Shown: positions 18,011 through 28,579, counted from the stretch's first letter. The stretch: 64,000 nt of DNA from Novosphingobium sp. PC22D (GCF_002556635.1 NZ_MWMO01000001.1:186001-250000), one strand, 5' to 3'. Translations and numbers: made by a program. Notes: a model not told the origin generated them from the sequence alone.

Positions 18011-19663
18011 CTATCGCGTTGCGCGTCGCAACGCAACAGCACATCCCAAAAGCAGTGCAGCGGCGATCAGCAGAGGAATGAGATTGCCGAAGCGGGCAAA
18101 CGGCGTCGGCGGGTGCGCAGGGGGGATCTTGCCGTCGATCCGGTTGGCGGTGTGGCGCGGAATGTAGCCGCGCACGATGCCGTCGGCGTCGATCACCGCG
18201 CTGATCCCGGTCGTGGTCGAGCGCAGGATGGGCAGGCCCTCCTCGATCGCACGCAGCCGCGCTTGGGCGAGATGCTGCGGCGGACCCCAGGCGCCGAACC
18301 AGCCGTCGTTGGAGGGATTGAAGATGTAGTCGGGCCGGCTTGCCGGATCGACCACCTCGCCCGAGAACACGATTTCGTAGCAGATCTGGATTCCGGCCTT
18401 GCCCCAGGCGCCGAAGTTGTAGGTTCGCGGTCCCGGTCCGGGCCAGAAGTCGAGCGTTCCGGCGACAAGCCGCGTCAGCCCGAGCGGTTCGAGCAGGTAG
18501 CGCAGCGGAAGATATTCGCCGAAGGGCACTAGATGCGCCTTGGAATATCCGGCGAGGATGCTGCCGCGCCAGTCGATCGCCGTCACCGAGTTGCGCGCGG
18601 CGATGTCCTCGCCATCCTTGATGACGATGTCGACCGCGCCGGTGAGCAGCAGACTGTAGGGACCGATCACGCGGCCGATGCGCTCGCGCGCGGCGACGGG
18701 ATCGGCGTCGTAGGTCATCAACCGGTAGAGGAACGGCGGATAACCGTCGCGCAAGTAGTCGGCGAGGCCCGATTCGGGCCAGAACACGACCCGCCGGTCG
18801 GCACGGTCCTTCTGCACCGTGAGCCGCGCCATCTTGATGAAGTGGCGCTCGAAATTGCGCGGGTCGTCGAGCGTTTCCTGCCGCAGATCGGGCTGGATCA
18901 GGGTGAAGCGGATCGCGCCCTCGCGCGGGGCCAGATAGGCGGCGGGCGCGAGCATCACCGTGCCGAGCGCCCCTGCCGCCACGGCGAGAGAGAGCCCCGC
19001 CGCGAGCCGCTCGCGCGCGGAGCCGCCGATGAGGAAATGCATCGCCCGGCGCAGCAGGCAGGCAAGGCCGACGACAAGGCCGGACAGCGCGTAAGTGCCG
19101 AGCCAGGGCGCGAGCAGGGCAAGGCCCTGCGAATCGTAAGGGCCCACCAGCATGACCGCGAGCGGGTTCCACGCGAAACCGGTGAAGAGCCAGGCGCGCG
19201 TCCACTCGGTGACGATCCAGCACGCGGCGAAGACGAGGCCGAAATAGGGCAGGGCCGCGGGCTCGGTCCGCTCGTCGTCGCTGCCGCGCCTTGCGCGCAG
19301 GTAGCGTACGAAGGCCCAGGCCGCGGCGGTCGCCAGCGCGGGAAAGATCGCGAGGTAGAGCGAGAGCAGGATGACCGCGATGCTGCCGAGCCATTGCGGC
19401 ATTTCCGCCTGGTAAGTGAAGGCGGTCGCGATCCAGTTGTTGCCGATGGTGAAATGGCCGAGGCCGAAGAACCAGCCGACCGCGAAGGCGCTCCCGATAC
19501 TGCGCGAGCGCGCGGCGGCTTCGGCGAGCCAGGCGAGCCCGAGCAGGGCCAGCGGCCAGAGCGCCAGCGGCTGGAAACCGCAGGCCGTGAGCGCGCCGGC
19601 GACGATCGCGCCGCTGCGCCGATAGCGGAAGACGGCCTCTGCCGCCTGACGAGAACGGATCAT
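18011..19663 (-). CDS. lnt: Apolipoprotein N-acyltransferase
   Basis: A 550-residue inner-membrane enzyme. About eight hydrophobic N-terminal segments (from GAIVAGALTACGFQPLALWPL to about residue 230) precede a periplasmic nitrilase-like domain. That domain has VPFGEYLPLR (catalytic Glu), VVFWPESGLADYL, and IQICYEIVF (catalytic Cys). It adds the third acyl chain to lipoproteins. A final hydrophobic helix near residue 530 ends the protein. It is followed on the same strand by metK, an order found in other alphaproteobacteria. Confidence 0.95.
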   Translation of the reverse strand: MIRSRQAAEAVFRYRRSGAIVAGALTACGFQPLALWPLALLGLAWLAEAAARSRSIGSAFAVGWFFGLGHFTIGNNWIATAFTYQAEMPQWLGSIAVILLSLYLAIFPALATAAAWAFVRYLRARRGSDDERTEPAALPYFGLVFAACWIVTEWTRAWLFTGFAWNPLAVMLVGPYDSQGLALLAPWLGTYALSGLVVGLACLLRRAMHFLIGGSARERLAAGLSLAVAAGALGTVMLAPAAYLAPREGAIRFTLIQPDLRQETLDDPRNFERHFIKMARLTVQKDRADRRVVFWPESGLADYLRDGYPPFLYRLMTYDADPVAARERIGRVIGPYSLLLTGAVDIVIKDGEDIAARNSVTAIDWRGSILAGYSKAHLVPFGEYLPLRYLLEPLGLTRLVAGTLDFWPGPGPRTYNFGAWGKAGIQICYEIVFSGEVVDPASRPDYIFNPSNDGWFGAWGPPQHLAQARLRAIEEGLPILRSTTTGISAVIDADGIVRGYIPRHTANRIDGKIPPAHPPTPFARFGNLIPLLIAAALLLGCAVALRRATR

Positions 19664-19721
19664 GCGCGCGGCTTGTGGAGCGCCGCCCGGCGCAAGGCAA
19701 GCGTCCTGCGGTGACGTGCGG

Positions 19722-19743
19722 CCGCCGGGGCCGCCCCCGGCGG
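19722..19743 (-). terminator. 9-bp hairpin after the DUF4167 gene
   Basis: CCGCCGGGG (19722-19730) and CCCCGGCGG (19735-19743) pair perfectly around CCGC, directly after the minus-strand stop codon. There is no T-run. Confidence 0.4.
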
Positions 19744-19751
19744 ATCGCGGA

Positions 19752-20552
19752 TCAGTTCACCGCTTCGAGGGCCTCGCCCGAATCGCCCGAAGGCTTGGCG
19801 GTGCGGCGGGTCCGGCGCTTCGGCTTGGCGGGCGCCTCCTCGGCGGTCTCGCCGTCCTTGCCGATCGAGGGGGGCAGGGCCGCCGCGTCGATCCCCGGAG
19901 TCTCGTCGGAACTCTTGTCGGCCGCCGGCTTGCGGCGCGAGCGGGTCTTCGGCTTTGCCGGTGCCTCGGCTTCGGCGTCGCCGGCTTTCGCCTCGGCTGT
20001 GTCCGCCTTGTCTTCGCCTTCGCCCTCGTCATTCTTGCGACGCGGCTTGCGCGCAGACTTGGCGGGGCCGCGCGAATTGCGCACGAAGGGGTTTTCGACC
20101 GGTTCGTAGACCGAGCGCTCGCCTTCGGAGCCGCCCTCGCCGGTTTCGGACTGACGGTCCTGCTGCGGCTGGGACTGGGGCTGCGACTGCTGGCGATTGC
20201 CCGAATGGTTGCCGTGCTGCTGGCGGTCATCGCCGTAGTTGCTGCCGCTGTCGTCGCTGTCGTCGTCGTTGTAGTCGTTTGAGCGATCATCGCGGCGGTT
20301 CTGGCGCGATTCTTCCTGACGCTGGCGCTGATCGGCCATCACGCGGAAGTAATGATCGGCGAACTGGAGGTAATACTCCTCCTGCACGCGATCCCCGTTC
20401 AGGTGCGAGTCGTGTGCCAGCTTCTTGTACTTCTCGAGCAACTGGGGCGCATTGCCACGCGCCCGGCTATCGATACGATTGAGCTGCTGGTTGTTCTGTT
20501 GCCGATTATTCCCGCGGCCACGCCGGCGGTTATTCCCACGATTGTTGTTCAA
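19752..20552 (-). CDS. DUF4167 domain protein (possible nucleic-acid-binding)
   Basis: A 266-residue protein, read from a TTG codon at 20552 because GAGGAAA lies 7 bases before it. The N-terminus is Asn/Arg/Gly-rich (NNNRGNNRRRGRG, NRQQNNQQ), then comes the conserved DUF4167 core (about residues 25-75): IDSRARGNAPQLLEKYKKLAHD and EYYLQFADHYFRVMADQ. The rest is low-complexity and charged: Gln/Asp/Asn-rich, then basic patches such as RKPRRKN, SRRKPA and RRTRRTAK. DUF4167 proteins are widespread in alphaproteobacteria with no known function. The composition suggests an RNA- or DNA-associated disordered protein; that is inference. Confidence 0.82.
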   Translation of the reverse strand: MNNNRGNNRRRGRGNNRQQNNQQLNRIDSRARGNAPQLLEKYKKLAHDSHLNGDRVQEEYYLQFADHYFRVMADQRQRQEESRQNRRDDRSNDYNDDDSDDSGSNYGDDRQQHGNHSGNRQQSQPQSQPQQDRQSETGEGGSEGERSVYEPVENPFVRNSRGPAKSARKPRRKNDEGEGEDKADTAEAKAGDAEAEAPAKPKTRSRRKPAADKSSDETPGIDAAALPPSIGKDGETAEEAPAKPKRRTRRTAKPSGDSGEALEAVN

Positions 20553-20787
20553 GGATAATTTCCTCAAAAAAGCCCCTTGGCAGCGGCCAATGGCTTGGCC
20601 GGCGACCGTATGTCGCTTATCCACGGTTCGCGTACGAGAGCCGTGCCACCCTCACTTGCCGCGTGCAGCTCTCCCGCCGCGCCGCTTTGCAAATGCTGGA
20701 GTAGAGCCGATTGCCTGGGAAAATTCCGTCCACGCCTAGGCTCTAGACAAGACTTAGGCATTCAGTACGGCATTGCCAAGCGAAAAT

Positions 20788-21630
20788 TTACCGGGAAACC
20801 GACATTTCCACAGCGCGGGGGCGGTTCGCGAGGTCGCGGTGGAGCCGAGTCGCGAGCCCGGCGGCATGCGCGATCGCCGCGACCGGATCGGCTTGCCGCG
20901 CGCCGATTTCGACCATCGCGACTCCTTCGGGTGCGAGCAGGCGGGGGAACTGCGGCACCAGCACGCGATAGGCATCGAGCCCCTCGGCCCCAGCGAAAAG
21001 CGCGCCCGCCGGCTCATGATCGCGCACCACGCGTTCGAGCGGGGCATCGTCCTCGACATAAGGCGGATTGGCGAGGATCAGGTCGAACCTGCCCAGGCCC
21101 TTGGCCCAGCCGGGCGCGCCCCAGTCCGCGCGGCGCAAGTCGGCGCGGGGCGCGAGGCCGAGCGCGTCGGCATTGCGCGCGGCCACCGCGAGCGCGGCCT
21201 CGCTGCGGTCGATGCCGATGCCTTGCGCCTGCGGCCAGAGCGAGAGCGCGGCGAGCAGCAGCGCGCCCGAGCCGGTCCCGCAATCGAGCACGCGGCGCGG
21301 CGGCCGCGCGGTGAGCGCCTCGCGCGCGGCCTCGATCAGCGTTTCGGTGTCGCCGCGCGGTATCAGCACGTCGGGTGTGACCTCGAGCGTCAGGCCGTAG
21401 AACTCGGCGGTGCCGAGGATGTAGGCGACCGGCTCGTGCGCCATGCGCCGTTCGAGCAGCCCCGCGAAGCCCTCGGGCGCGGGATCGCGCATGTGCCGCA
21501 GCAGCAGGTCCGAGCGCGAGACGCCCAGCGCGCCCGCCATCAGCAGTTCGGCGTCGAGCCGTGCGGTCGAGGCTTCGGGGCCGAGCGCGGCGACGGCGGC
21601 GGTGATCGCCGCGGCGATCGTGTCAGGCAT
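20788..21630 (-). CDS. prmC: Release factor glutamine methyltransferase
   Basis: A 280-residue enzyme with an N-terminal helical domain (1-80), a SAM-binding DCGTGSG (116-122) and the glutamine-methyltransferase motif NPPY (188-191). It methylates the Gln of the GGQ motif in release factors RF1 and RF2. Its gene overlaps the end of prfA by 8 bases, which places the modifier directly behind its substrate, as in many bacteria. Confidence 0.95.
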   Translation of the reverse strand: MPDTIAAAITAAVAALGPEASTARLDAELLMAGALGVSRSDLLLRHMRDPAPEGFAGLLERRMAHEPVAYILGTAEFYGLTLEVTPDVLIPRGDTETLIEAAREALTARPPRRVLDCGTGSGALLLAALSLWPQAQGIGIDRSEAALAVAARNADALGLAPRADLRRADWGAPGWAKGLGRFDLILANPPYVEDDAPLERVVRDHEPAGALFAGAEGLDAYRVLVPQFPRLLAPEGVAMVEIGARQADPVAAIAHAAGLATRLHRDLANRPRAVEMSVSR

Positions 21631-22693
21631 CCATCGCGGCGAGGCGCTTGGCTTCGTCCTCGGCGATCAGCGCGTCGATCAGTTCGCCCAGCCCCGGTCC
21701 TTCGAGCACTTCGGGCAAGCGGTGCAGCGTCAGGTTGATGCGGTGATCGGTGACGCGGCCCTGCGGGAAGTTGTAGGTGCGGATGCGTTCCGAACGGTCG
21801 CCCGATCCGACCATCGCCTTTCTCGCCTCGGCCTCGGCGCCCTGGGCCTCGTCGCGCATCTTCTCGTAGAGCCGCGCGCGCAGCACCTGCATCGCCTTGG
21901 CCTTGTTCTTGTGCTGGCTGCGCTCGTCCTGGCAAGTGACGACGATGTCGGTGGGCAAGTGGGTGATGCGCACCGCCGAATCGGTGGTGTTGACGTGCTG
22001 TCCACCCGCGCCGCTCGCGCGATAGATGTCGATCTTGAGGTCCTTGTCCTCGATCTGCACGTCGACCTCGGTGGGTTCGGGCAGCACCGCCACGGTCGCC
22101 GCCGAGGTGTGGATGCGCCCGCCGCTTTCGGTGACGGGCACGCGCTGGACGCGGTGCACGCCGCTCTCGAACTTGAGCTTGGCGAACACGCCCTGGCCGG
22201 CAATGTTGGCGACGATTTCCTTGAAGCCGCCGATGTCGTTGGCGTTGACGCTGATCGGCTCGATCCGCCAGCCCTGCTCGGCGGCATAGCGTTCGTACAT
22301 GCGGTAGAGGTCGGCAGCGAAGAGCGCGGCCTCGTCGCCGCCGGTGCCCGCGCGGATTTCGAGCATCGCGGGGCGCTGGTCGGCGGCATCGCGCGGCAGC
22401 ATCGCGAGCGCCAGCTTGCGCTCGGCCTCGGGCACCTCTTCCTTGAGCGCGCGCAGTTCGTCCTCGGCGAGCGCGCGCATTTCGGGATCGGGGTCCTCGA
22501 GCGTGCTCAGGCTCGCGATCTCGCCGCGCAGCGAGGCGAGATGCGCGGCGACCCGCGCCACCGGCTCCAGTTCGGCATAGTCGCGGCTCGCGGCCACGAA
22601 GGCGTCGCCCTCGAGCGTGCCCGAAGCCAGCCGCGCTTCCAGTTCGGCGAACCGATGCGCGATCTGAGCGAGGCGTTCGTCGCTTACCGCCAT
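21623..22693 (-). CDS. prfA: Peptide chain release factor 1
   Basis: A 356-residue protein of standard length. It contains RVPVTES (the PxT stop-codon recognition tripeptide, 186-188) and the peptidyl-tRNA hydrolysis motif G230-G-Q232 in [16 protein letters not shown]. It ends translation at UAA and UAG. It overlaps hisS by one base and prmC by eight, making a coupled hisS-prfA-prmC set. Confidence 0.97.
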   Translation of the reverse strand: MAVSDERLAQIAHRFAELEARLASGTLEGDAFVAASRDYAELEPVARVAAHLASLRGEIASLSTLEDPDPEMRALAEDELRALKEEVPEAERKLALAMLPRDAADQRPAMLEIRAGTGGDEAALFAADLYRMYERYAAEQGWRIEPISVNANDIGGFKEIVANIAGQGVFAKLKFESGVHRVQRVPVTESGGRIHTSAATVAVLPEPTEVDVQIEDKDLKIDIYRASGAGGQHVNTTDSAVRITHLPTDIVVTCQDERSQHKNKAKAMQVLRARLYEKMRDEAQGAEAEARKAMVGSGDRSERIRTYNFPQGRVTDHRINLTLHRLPEVLEGPGLGELIDALIAEDEAKRLAAMDA

Positions 22694-23940
22694 CAGGCTC
22701 CGATCCGCGCTGGAATGGCGTGAAGCGGCAGGCGCTCCTGATCGCCGGTGGCCAGATCCTTGACCATGGCCTCACCCGCCGCGAGTTCGTCGTCGCCCAC
22801 GATCAATGCGAAGCGCGCGCCACTGTCATTGGCGCGGCTCATGCGTTTCTTCATGTTCCCGCGAAAGCCTATCTCGACGCTGAGACCCGAGCGGCGCAGC
22901 GTCGCCGCCAAGCCAAGGCACGCGGTTTCTGCTGCGGCGCCGAGGGGGACGATCGCGAGGTCGGGAGACTCGGGCGCGATCTCGCCGGCATCGACGACCA
23001 GCATCGCCAGCCGCTCGATCCCCGCTGCCCAGCCGACCGCCGGCGTGTGCGGGCCGCCGAGCGACTCCATCAGTCCGTCGTAGCGCCCGCCGCCCAGCAC
23101 GGTGCCTTGCGCGCCGAGCCGGTCGGTCACGAATTCGAAGGCGGTGTGGCGGTAGTAGTCGAGCCCGCGCACCAGCGAGGGCGCGCGCGTCCACGCCACG
23201 CCCGCCGCATCGAGGCCCGTGGTGACCTTGCCGAAGAAGTCCTGCGCCTCGCCGGAGAGGAAATCGTCGATCCTGGGCGCGTCGGCGACGAAGGCCTTGT
23301 CGCGCGGGTCCTTCGAATCGAGAATCCGCAGCGGGTTGCGCTCGAGCCGGTCCTGCGAATCTTCGGACAGCGAGCCCTTGTGCGCGCGAAAGTATTCGAC
23401 CAGCGCCGCGCGCCAGGCATCGCGGCTCGCCGCGTCGCCCAGCGTGTTGAGCTGGAGCGTCACGCCATCGGTGATGCCCAGTTCCTTGAGCAACTGGTCG
23501 GCCATGATCAGCAGCTCGGCATCGGCGGCGGGCTCGGCCGCGCCGATGATCTCCGCGTCGATCTGGTGGAACTGGCGATAGCGGCCCTTCTGCGGCCGCT
23601 CGTAGCGGAACAGCGGCCCGTGCGTCGCGACCTTGAGCGGCGCGTGCTGCTGCCAGCCGTTGGTGAGATAGGCGCGCGCGATCCCCGCGGTGAATTCGGG
23701 CCGCAGCGTCAACGATTCGCCGCCGCGATCCTCGAACGAGTACATCTCCTTGGAGACGACGTCGGTGGTCTCGCCGATCGAGCGGCTGAAGACCTCGGTC
23801 TTCTCGAAGACGGGCATTTCGACGCGGCGGAAGCGGTAGAGCTTGCGCACGCGCTCGAAGGTTTCGACGACGTGCGCGAAGGCCTCGGCCTCGGCGCCGA
23901 AGATGTCTTGCGTGCCGCGAATGGCTTGCGGTGTTTCCAT
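22693..23940 (-). CDS. hisS: Histidyl-tRNA synthetase
   Basis: A 415-residue class II synthetase starting [15 protein letters not shown]. Motif 2 is visible in [12 protein letters not shown]...[20 protein letters not shown], the histidine-specific loop is [15 protein letters not shown], and motif 3 lies in [13 protein letters not shown]...GWAAGIERL. The C-terminal anticodon-binding domain follows. It charges tRNA-His in the cytoplasm. The ATG at 23940 is preferred over one 21 bases upstream because homologues begin near here. Confidence 0.96.
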   Translation of the reverse strand: METPQAIRGTQDIFGAEAEAFAHVVETFERVRKLYRFRRVEMPVFEKTEVFSRSIGETTDVVSKEMYSFEDRGGESLTLRPEFTAGIARAYLTNGWQQHAPLKVATHGPLFRYERPQKGRYRQFHQIDAEIIGAAEPAADAELLIMADQLLKELGITDGVTLQLNTLGDAASRDAWRAALVEYFRAHKGSLSEDSQDRLERNPLRILDSKDPRDKAFVADAPRIDDFLSGEAQDFFGKVTTGLDAAGVAWTRAPSLVRGLDYYRHTAFEFVTDRLGAQGTVLGGGRYDGLMESLGGPHTPAVGWAAGIERLAMLVVDAGEIAPESPDLAIVPLGAAAETACLGLAATLRRSGLSVEIGFRGNMKKRMSRANDSGARFALIVGDDELAAGEAMVKDLATGDQERLPLHAIPARIGA

Positions 23941-24038
23941 GGCTGCGCCGCTTAGCGGCATTGCCGCGCCGGGAAAAGTCCGCGCAATCGCCCCGTGGTG
24001 CGGTTGCGGCGCGGCCGATCAGCGGCCAATAGGACCCG

Positions 24039-25955
24039 ATGAAAGCCTTGACCGTCGCCGCGAGCCTTGCCCTGGCCGCGCTTACCCTTCCCGCCGGCGC
24101 CGCACCGTCCGGCATGTCCGCCGAGATTCCCGCTGCCGCCGACACGCCTTATCCGGGCGGGACGATCGCGCTCGACATCGATGCGAGCGACGTGGAGCGC
24201 GGTCTGTACCGCGTGACCGAGACGATCCCGGTCGCGCCCGGCACCGAGCGGTTGACGCTGCTGTTCCCGCAGTGGCTGCCCGGCAATCACGCCCCGCGCG
24301 GACCGATCGCCGAACTCGTCGACTTGCGCTTCACCGTCGGCGGCAAGCCCGTCGCCTGGCGGCGCGATCCGGTCGAAGTCTACGCCTTCCACGTCGATAT
24401 TCCCGAGGGCGCGCGCGAGGTCGTCGCGCGCTTCGTTCACACTTCGCCGCTGCAGTCGGACGAGGGGCGCGTCACCATGACCCGGCAGATGCTCAACCTG
24501 CAGTGGGAGAAGATGAGCCTCTATCCGGCGGGTCACTACGTAGGACGGATCAGGGTGAAGCCGCAGGTGACGCTGCCGTCCGGCTGGACGCCGGCGGTCT
24601 CGCTGGAGGGCGAGCGCAAGTCGGGCGACCGCTTCACCTGGGCCGAGACCGACTACGAGCGGCTGGTCGATTCGCCGATCTTCGCGGGCGCCAATTTCCG
24701 GAGCTGGAGCCTCGACCCGTCGGTGACGCTGAGCGCGGTCGCCGATTCGCCCGGCCAGCTCGCGCTGCGCGCCGAGGACCAGGCCAAGCTCTCCGCGCTG
24801 GTCGACGAGACGCTGCTGCTGTTCGGCAAGCCCGCCTTCGACCACTACGAGTTCCTCGTCGCGCTGAGCGACCGGATCGGCGGCATCGGTCTCGAGCACT
24901 TGCGTTCGAGCGAGAACCAGCTCGAACCCAACAATTTCGCGCAGTGGGACGATTTCGACTGGGACCGCAACGTCCTCAGCCACGAGTTCGTGCATAGCTG
25001 GAACGGCAAGTACCGCCGCCCGGCCGGGCTCTGGACGCCCGATTACCGCACGCCGATGGTGGACAGCCTGCTGTGGGTCTACGAGGGACAGACCCAGTTC
25101 TGGGGGCTGGTGCTGGCGGCGCGCGCGGGCACGCAGTCGAAGGACGTCGTGCTCGGCAACATCGCGCAGCGCGCCGCCGCGCTCGCCGCGTCGCCGGGAC
25201 GCGACTGGCGGTCGGTCGAGGACACGACCTACGACCCGATCGTCGCGGCGCGCAAGCCCAAGCCCTATGCCTCGCTGGCGCGCGGCGAGGACTATTACTG
25301 GGAAGGCGCGATGATCTGGCTGGAAGCCGACCAGATCATTCGCGAGGGCACGGGCGGCCGCAAGAGCCTCGACGATTTCGCCAGGGCGTTTTTTTCCTAC
25401 CGCGAGGGCACGGGCCCGACGCTGCGCTACACCTACGACGACGTCGTCGCGACGCTGGGCAAGGTCTATTCCTACGACTGGGCGGCGTTCCTCGCCGAAC
25501 GGATCGACGGAACCGGGCGGTCCGCTCCTTACGCGGGACTGGAGCGGGGCGGTTACCGCATCGCCTATCGCGACAGGCCCAATCCCTACGAGAAGGCGCA
25601 GATGGACTATCGCCAGACGCTGTCGCTGTGGCACTCGCTCGGGCTCGATCTCGGCAAGGACGGCACCGTCAATTCGGTCCGCTGGGACGGCCCGGCGTTC
25701 AAGGCCGGCGTCGTGAGCGGGGCGAAGATCCTCGCGGTCGACACGCTCGCCTACAGCCACGATACGATGAAGGCCGCGATCGCAGCGGCCAAGGGGCGCA
25801 CGCAGCCGCTTACGCTCATCGTGCAGCGCGGGGACCGCGTGCTGAACGTGGCGGTCGACTATCACGACGGGCTGCGCTGGCCCTGGCTGGAGAAGGCCGT
25901 TTCGGGCGCGGCCGGGCTCGACCGCCTGCTCGCGCCGCGCCGCGCGGCGCGCTGA
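24039..25955 (+). CDS. M61 family metallopeptidase (glycyl aminopeptidase type) with PDZ domain
   Basis: A 638-residue protein with a signal peptide (1-21, KALTVAASLALAALTLPAGAA). The N-terminal beta domain is followed by a zinc-peptidase domain with H315-E-F-V-H319 (HExxH) in NVLSHEFVHSWNGKYRRPAGL and a downstream VDSLLWVYEGQTQFWG supplying the third zinc ligand. A C-terminal PDZ-like segment (about 530-620, FKAGVVSGAKILAVDTLAYS) completes the M61 layout. It likely trims peptides in the periplasm. It is divergent from hisS and probably monocistronic. Confidence 0.93.
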   Translation: MKALTVAASLALAALTLPAGAAPSGMSAEIPAAADTPYPGGTIALDIDASDVERGLYRVTETIPVAPGTERLTLLFPQWLPGNHAPRGPIAELVDLRFTVGGKPVAWRRDPVEVYAFHVDIPEGAREVVARFVHTSPLQSDEGRVTMTRQMLNLQWEKMSLYPAGHYVGRIRVKPQVTLPSGWTPAVSLEGERKSGDRFTWAETDYERLVDSPIFAGANFRSWSLDPSVTLSAVADSPGQLALRAEDQAKLSALVDETLLLFGKPAFDHYEFLVALSDRIGGIGLEHLRSSENQLEPNNFAQWDDFDWDRNVLSHEFVHSWNGKYRRPAGLWTPDYRTPMVDSLLWVYEGQTQFWGLVLAARAGTQSKDVVLGNIAQRAAALAASPGRDWRSVEDTTYDPIVAARKPKPYASLARGEDYYWEGAMIWLEADQIIREGTGGRKSLDDFARAFFSYREGTGPTLRYTYDDVVATLGKVYSYDWAAFLAERIDGTGRSAPYAGLERGGYRIAYRDRPNPYEKAQMDYRQTLSLWHSLGLDLGKDGTVNSVRWDGPAFKAGVVSGAKILAVDTLAYSHDTMKAAIAAAKGRTQPLTLIVQRGDRVLNVAVDYHDGLRWPWLEKAVSGAAGLDRLLAPRRAAR

Positions 25956-26041
25956 TCGCACAAAGTCCGTTGCAGCGCAGCATGCGGGACGCTAGGTCCC
26001 GCGCCGGCGACGATCAACACGCCACACGAAAGAGGTCAAAG

Positions 26042-26581
26042 ATGCGCATCGACATGGTTCCGATTGGCGATAACCCGCCCGAAAGCCTCAACGTCATCAT
26101 CGAGGTCCCGCTGGGCGGCGAGCCGGTGAAGTACGAATTCGACAAGGCCTCGGGCGCGCTTTTCGTGGACCGTATCCTGCACACGCCGATGCGCTATCCG
26201 GCGAACTACGGCTTCGTGCCGCATACGCTTTCGCCCGACGGCGACCCGCTCGACGCGCTGGTCGTGGCGCGATCGCCGTTCATCCCGGGCTGCGTCGTGC
26301 GCGCGCGTCCGATCGCGGTTCTCAACCTCGAGGACGAGCACGGCGGCGACGAGAAGCTGGTCTGCGTGCCCGTCGATTCGACGTTTCCGTACTACACGAA
26401 CGTCGCCGAAAAGGACGATCTGCCCGAGATCGTGTTCAAGCAGATCGAGCACTTCTTCACCCACTACAAGGACCTCGAGAAGGAAAAGTGGGTGCGTGTC
26501 GGCACCTGGGGCGGCGCCGACGAGGCCCGTCAGGTGATCAAGGAAGCGATCGAGCGCGCCAAGGACGCCAAGGCGGCCTAG
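26042..26581 (+). CDS. ppa: Inorganic pyrophosphatase (type I)
   Basis: A 179-residue cytoplasmic enzyme with the type I signature DGDPLDALVV (metal-binding Asp residues), YEFDKASGALFVDRILHTPMRYPANYGFVPHT and HFFTHYKDLEKEKWVRVG. It hydrolyses pyrophosphate and so drives biosynthesis. The start follows GAAAGAGGTCAAAG. Confidence 0.97.
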   Translation: MRIDMVPIGDNPPESLNVIIEVPLGGEPVKYEFDKASGALFVDRILHTPMRYPANYGFVPHTLSPDGDPLDALVVARSPFIPGCVVRARPIAVLNLEDEHGGDEKLVCVPVDSTFPYYTNVAEKDDLPEIVFKQIEHFFTHYKDLEKEKWVRVGTWGGADEARQVIKEAIERAKDAKAA

Positions 26582-26602
26582 CGGCCCGGGCGGACGGGCG
26601 CC

Positions 26603-27040
26603 TCAGTCCATCCAGGACGGCGCCCGGTCGTCGAACGAAAGCTGCGAGACGGCCCAGCCTCCGGGCAGCTTGACGAAGACAAGTTCCCAGCGCGTGACAT
26701 ACTTGTCGTGCTGGGCGACATAATAGCGTTTCACCACCAGGTTGCCGTAACCGGCCTGCTCGACTTTCTCGACGCTCCGGACCGGCCCGTAGATGCGCGT
26801 TGTCGTCTCGATCTGCGCAGAGAGATTCTGCCGCTCGGCCTCCTTGCCGGCCATCAGCGGTGATCTGCCGAGCGAAACGTCGACCATTCCGTCAGCGTCG
26901 CCGGCCTTCAGCCGTTCGAAGATTGCATCGGACATTCGGTCCAGCGCCGCCTCGTCCGCCGGATCGGCGGCGAGGGCGGCCGGGGCATGGATGGCAAAGG
27001 GCGCGCACCCGAGCGCGAGCATTCGTGCCGCCAGCCTCAT
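26603..27040 (-). CDS. Small exported protein of unknown function
   Basis: A 145-residue protein with a signal peptide (MRLAARMLALGCAPFAIHAPAALA, cleavage near residue 24). The mature part has a helical start (EAALDRMSDAIFERLKAGDADGMVDVSL) followed by a beta-rich section ending KYVTRWELVFVKLPGGWAVSQLSFDD. That order of short helices then a curved sheet is reminiscent of NTF2/DUF4440-like folds, but I cannot assign a family. It is convergent with ppa. Confidence 0.7.
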   Translation of the reverse strand: MRLAARMLALGCAPFAIHAPAALAADPADEAALDRMSDAIFERLKAGDADGMVDVSLGRSPLMAGKEAERQNLSAQIETTTRIYGPVRSVEKVEQAGYGNLVVKRYYVAQHDKYVTRWELVFVKLPGGWAVSQLSFDDRAPSWMD

Positions 27041-27097
27041 TCGCGCCTCCGCCGATCGTTTCCGCGCTGTCGATGGTGTCGCAATCGAGGCCGCCGT

Positions 27098-28444
27098 TCA
27101 ACCGCCGGCGATGGTCATGCCGTCGATACGCATGGTCGGCACGTTGATCGGGCGGAACCATTCGAGATCGCTCGCGGTGCGCAGTCTGGCGAACATCGCC
27201 AGCAGGTTGCCGGCGACCGTGAACTCCGCGACGGGCCCGGCGATCTCGCCGTTGACGATCCGGAAGCCGGAGGCGCCGCGGCTGTAGTCGCCGGTAACGG
27301 CGTTGACGCCCTGTCCGAACAGCTCGGTCACGTAGACCCCTTCGGCGATGTCGGCCATGAGTTCGGCCGGGGTCGGCTCGCCGGCGCTGATGTGGACGTT
27401 GCCCGCCGCCACGCCCGGCGCGCCGCCGCCGCCGCGCGAGGCGTGGCCGGTGGGCTCGAGGCCAAGCTGGCGCGCCGCCGCGCTGTCCATCAGCCATCCG
27501 GCGAGGCGCCCCTGGTCGACCAGCGCGCGCGGGCTCGTCGCGAGACCCTCGCCGTCGAAGGCGCGCGAGCGCAGGCCGCGCACGCGATGCGGATCGTCGA
27601 AAATGGTGATGTCGGGCGCGAACACCCGCTCTCCGCGCTTGTCGAGCAGGAAGCTGGCGCGCCGTGCGACCGCGTTACCCGAGATCGCGCCGAGGAAATG
27701 GCCGATCAGGGTCCCGCCGACGCGCGGCGAGAGCACCACCGGCATCTGCCCGCTGCGCATCCGCCCGGGATCGACCTTGCCCGTCGCGCGCGTGCCGGCG
27801 AGCGTACCGATCTCGGCCGGGCCGATGAGGTCCTCGCGATAGCGCGCCTGCCGCCAGGCATAGTCGCGCTGCTTGGCGCCGCCGTCGCCCGCGACCATCA
27901 CCGCGCTTATGCTGTGGCTCGACGAGGCGAAGCCGCGCGCGAAGCCGTGGCTCGTCGCCAGCGCGAAGACCGATCTGGTCGCGCTCACGCCTGCGCCCTC
28001 GGAATTGGTCACGCCCGCCACCGCGCGACCGGCGTCTTCGGCTTCGAGGGCGACGGCGCGCAGATCCTGCGGGCTGGGCTCGGTCGGATCGGTGAGTTCC
28101 AGTTCGGGCAGCGCGCCCCGCGTCAGCAGCTCTTCGGGCGCGAGTCCGGCATAGGCGTCCTCGGGCGCGGCGCGGGCCATGTCGACGGCGCGCGCGGCAA
28201 GCTCGTCGAGCGCCGCGCCGCTGAGGTCCGACGAGCCGATGCTGGCCGAGCGCTTGCCGCAGAAGACGCGCAGCGCGATGTGTTCGCTCTCGGAGCGCTC
28301 GGCATCCTCGAGGTTGCCGAGTCGGACCTGGATGCTTTGCGAGGCGTTGGCGAGGTAGACCGCGTCGGCCGTATCGGCGCCGGCGCGGCGCGCCCGCGCC
28401 ACGAGGTCGACGGCGCGATCGGCTGCGCTATCGGGGTCGAGCAT
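27098..28444 (-). CDS. pmbA: TldD/PmbA family protein (PmbA/TldE-like)
   Basis: A 448-residue protein starting MLDPDSAADRAVDLVARARRAGADTADAVYL. It has the family segments ALRVFCGKRSASIGSSDLS, VVLSPRVGGTLIGHFLGAISGNAVARRASFL, and the C-terminal GVYVTELFGQGVNAVTGDYSRGASGFRIVNGEI. TldD and TldE/PmbA form a heteromeric peptidase for modified peptides such as microcin B17. TldD carries the HExxxH zinc site, which is not seen here, so this is the PmbA/TldE partner. No tldD lies nearby. Confidence 0.9.
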   Translation of the reverse strand: MLDPDSAADRAVDLVARARRAGADTADAVYLANASQSIQVRLGNLEDAERSESEHIALRVFCGKRSASIGSSDLSGAALDELAARAVDMARAAPEDAYAGLAPEELLTRGALPELELTDPTEPSPQDLRAVALEAEDAGRAVAGVTNSEGAGVSATRSVFALATSHGFARGFASSSHSISAVMVAGDGGAKQRDYAWRQARYREDLIGPAEIGTLAGTRATGKVDPGRMRSGQMPVVLSPRVGGTLIGHFLGAISGNAVARRASFLLDKRGERVFAPDITIFDDPHRVRGLRSRAFDGEGLATSPRALVDQGRLAGWLMDSAAARQLGLEPTGHASRGGGGAPGVAAGNVHISAGEPTPAELMADIAEGVYVTELFGQGVNAVTGDYSRGASGFRIVNGEIAGPVAEFTVAGNLLAMFARLRTASDLEWFRPINVPTMRIDGMTIAGG

Positions 28445-28579
28445 GGCGTAGTGGTCCTCCTGGCCGCACGCGAAAGGGCGTGCGAAAGCGGCGTACCTAG
28501 TCACCGCGAGGGCCGTTCGCAATCGTCGCGAGGGAGGCGCCGGGCTCCGAACGCGCTTGTCGGACGTTCTGGAAAGGGC

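Noticed and set aside
26603-27040. Firm assignment as an NTF2/DUF4440 protein
   Set aside because: Only the helix-then-sheet pattern agrees; no diagnostic motif is visible, so it is left as unknown.
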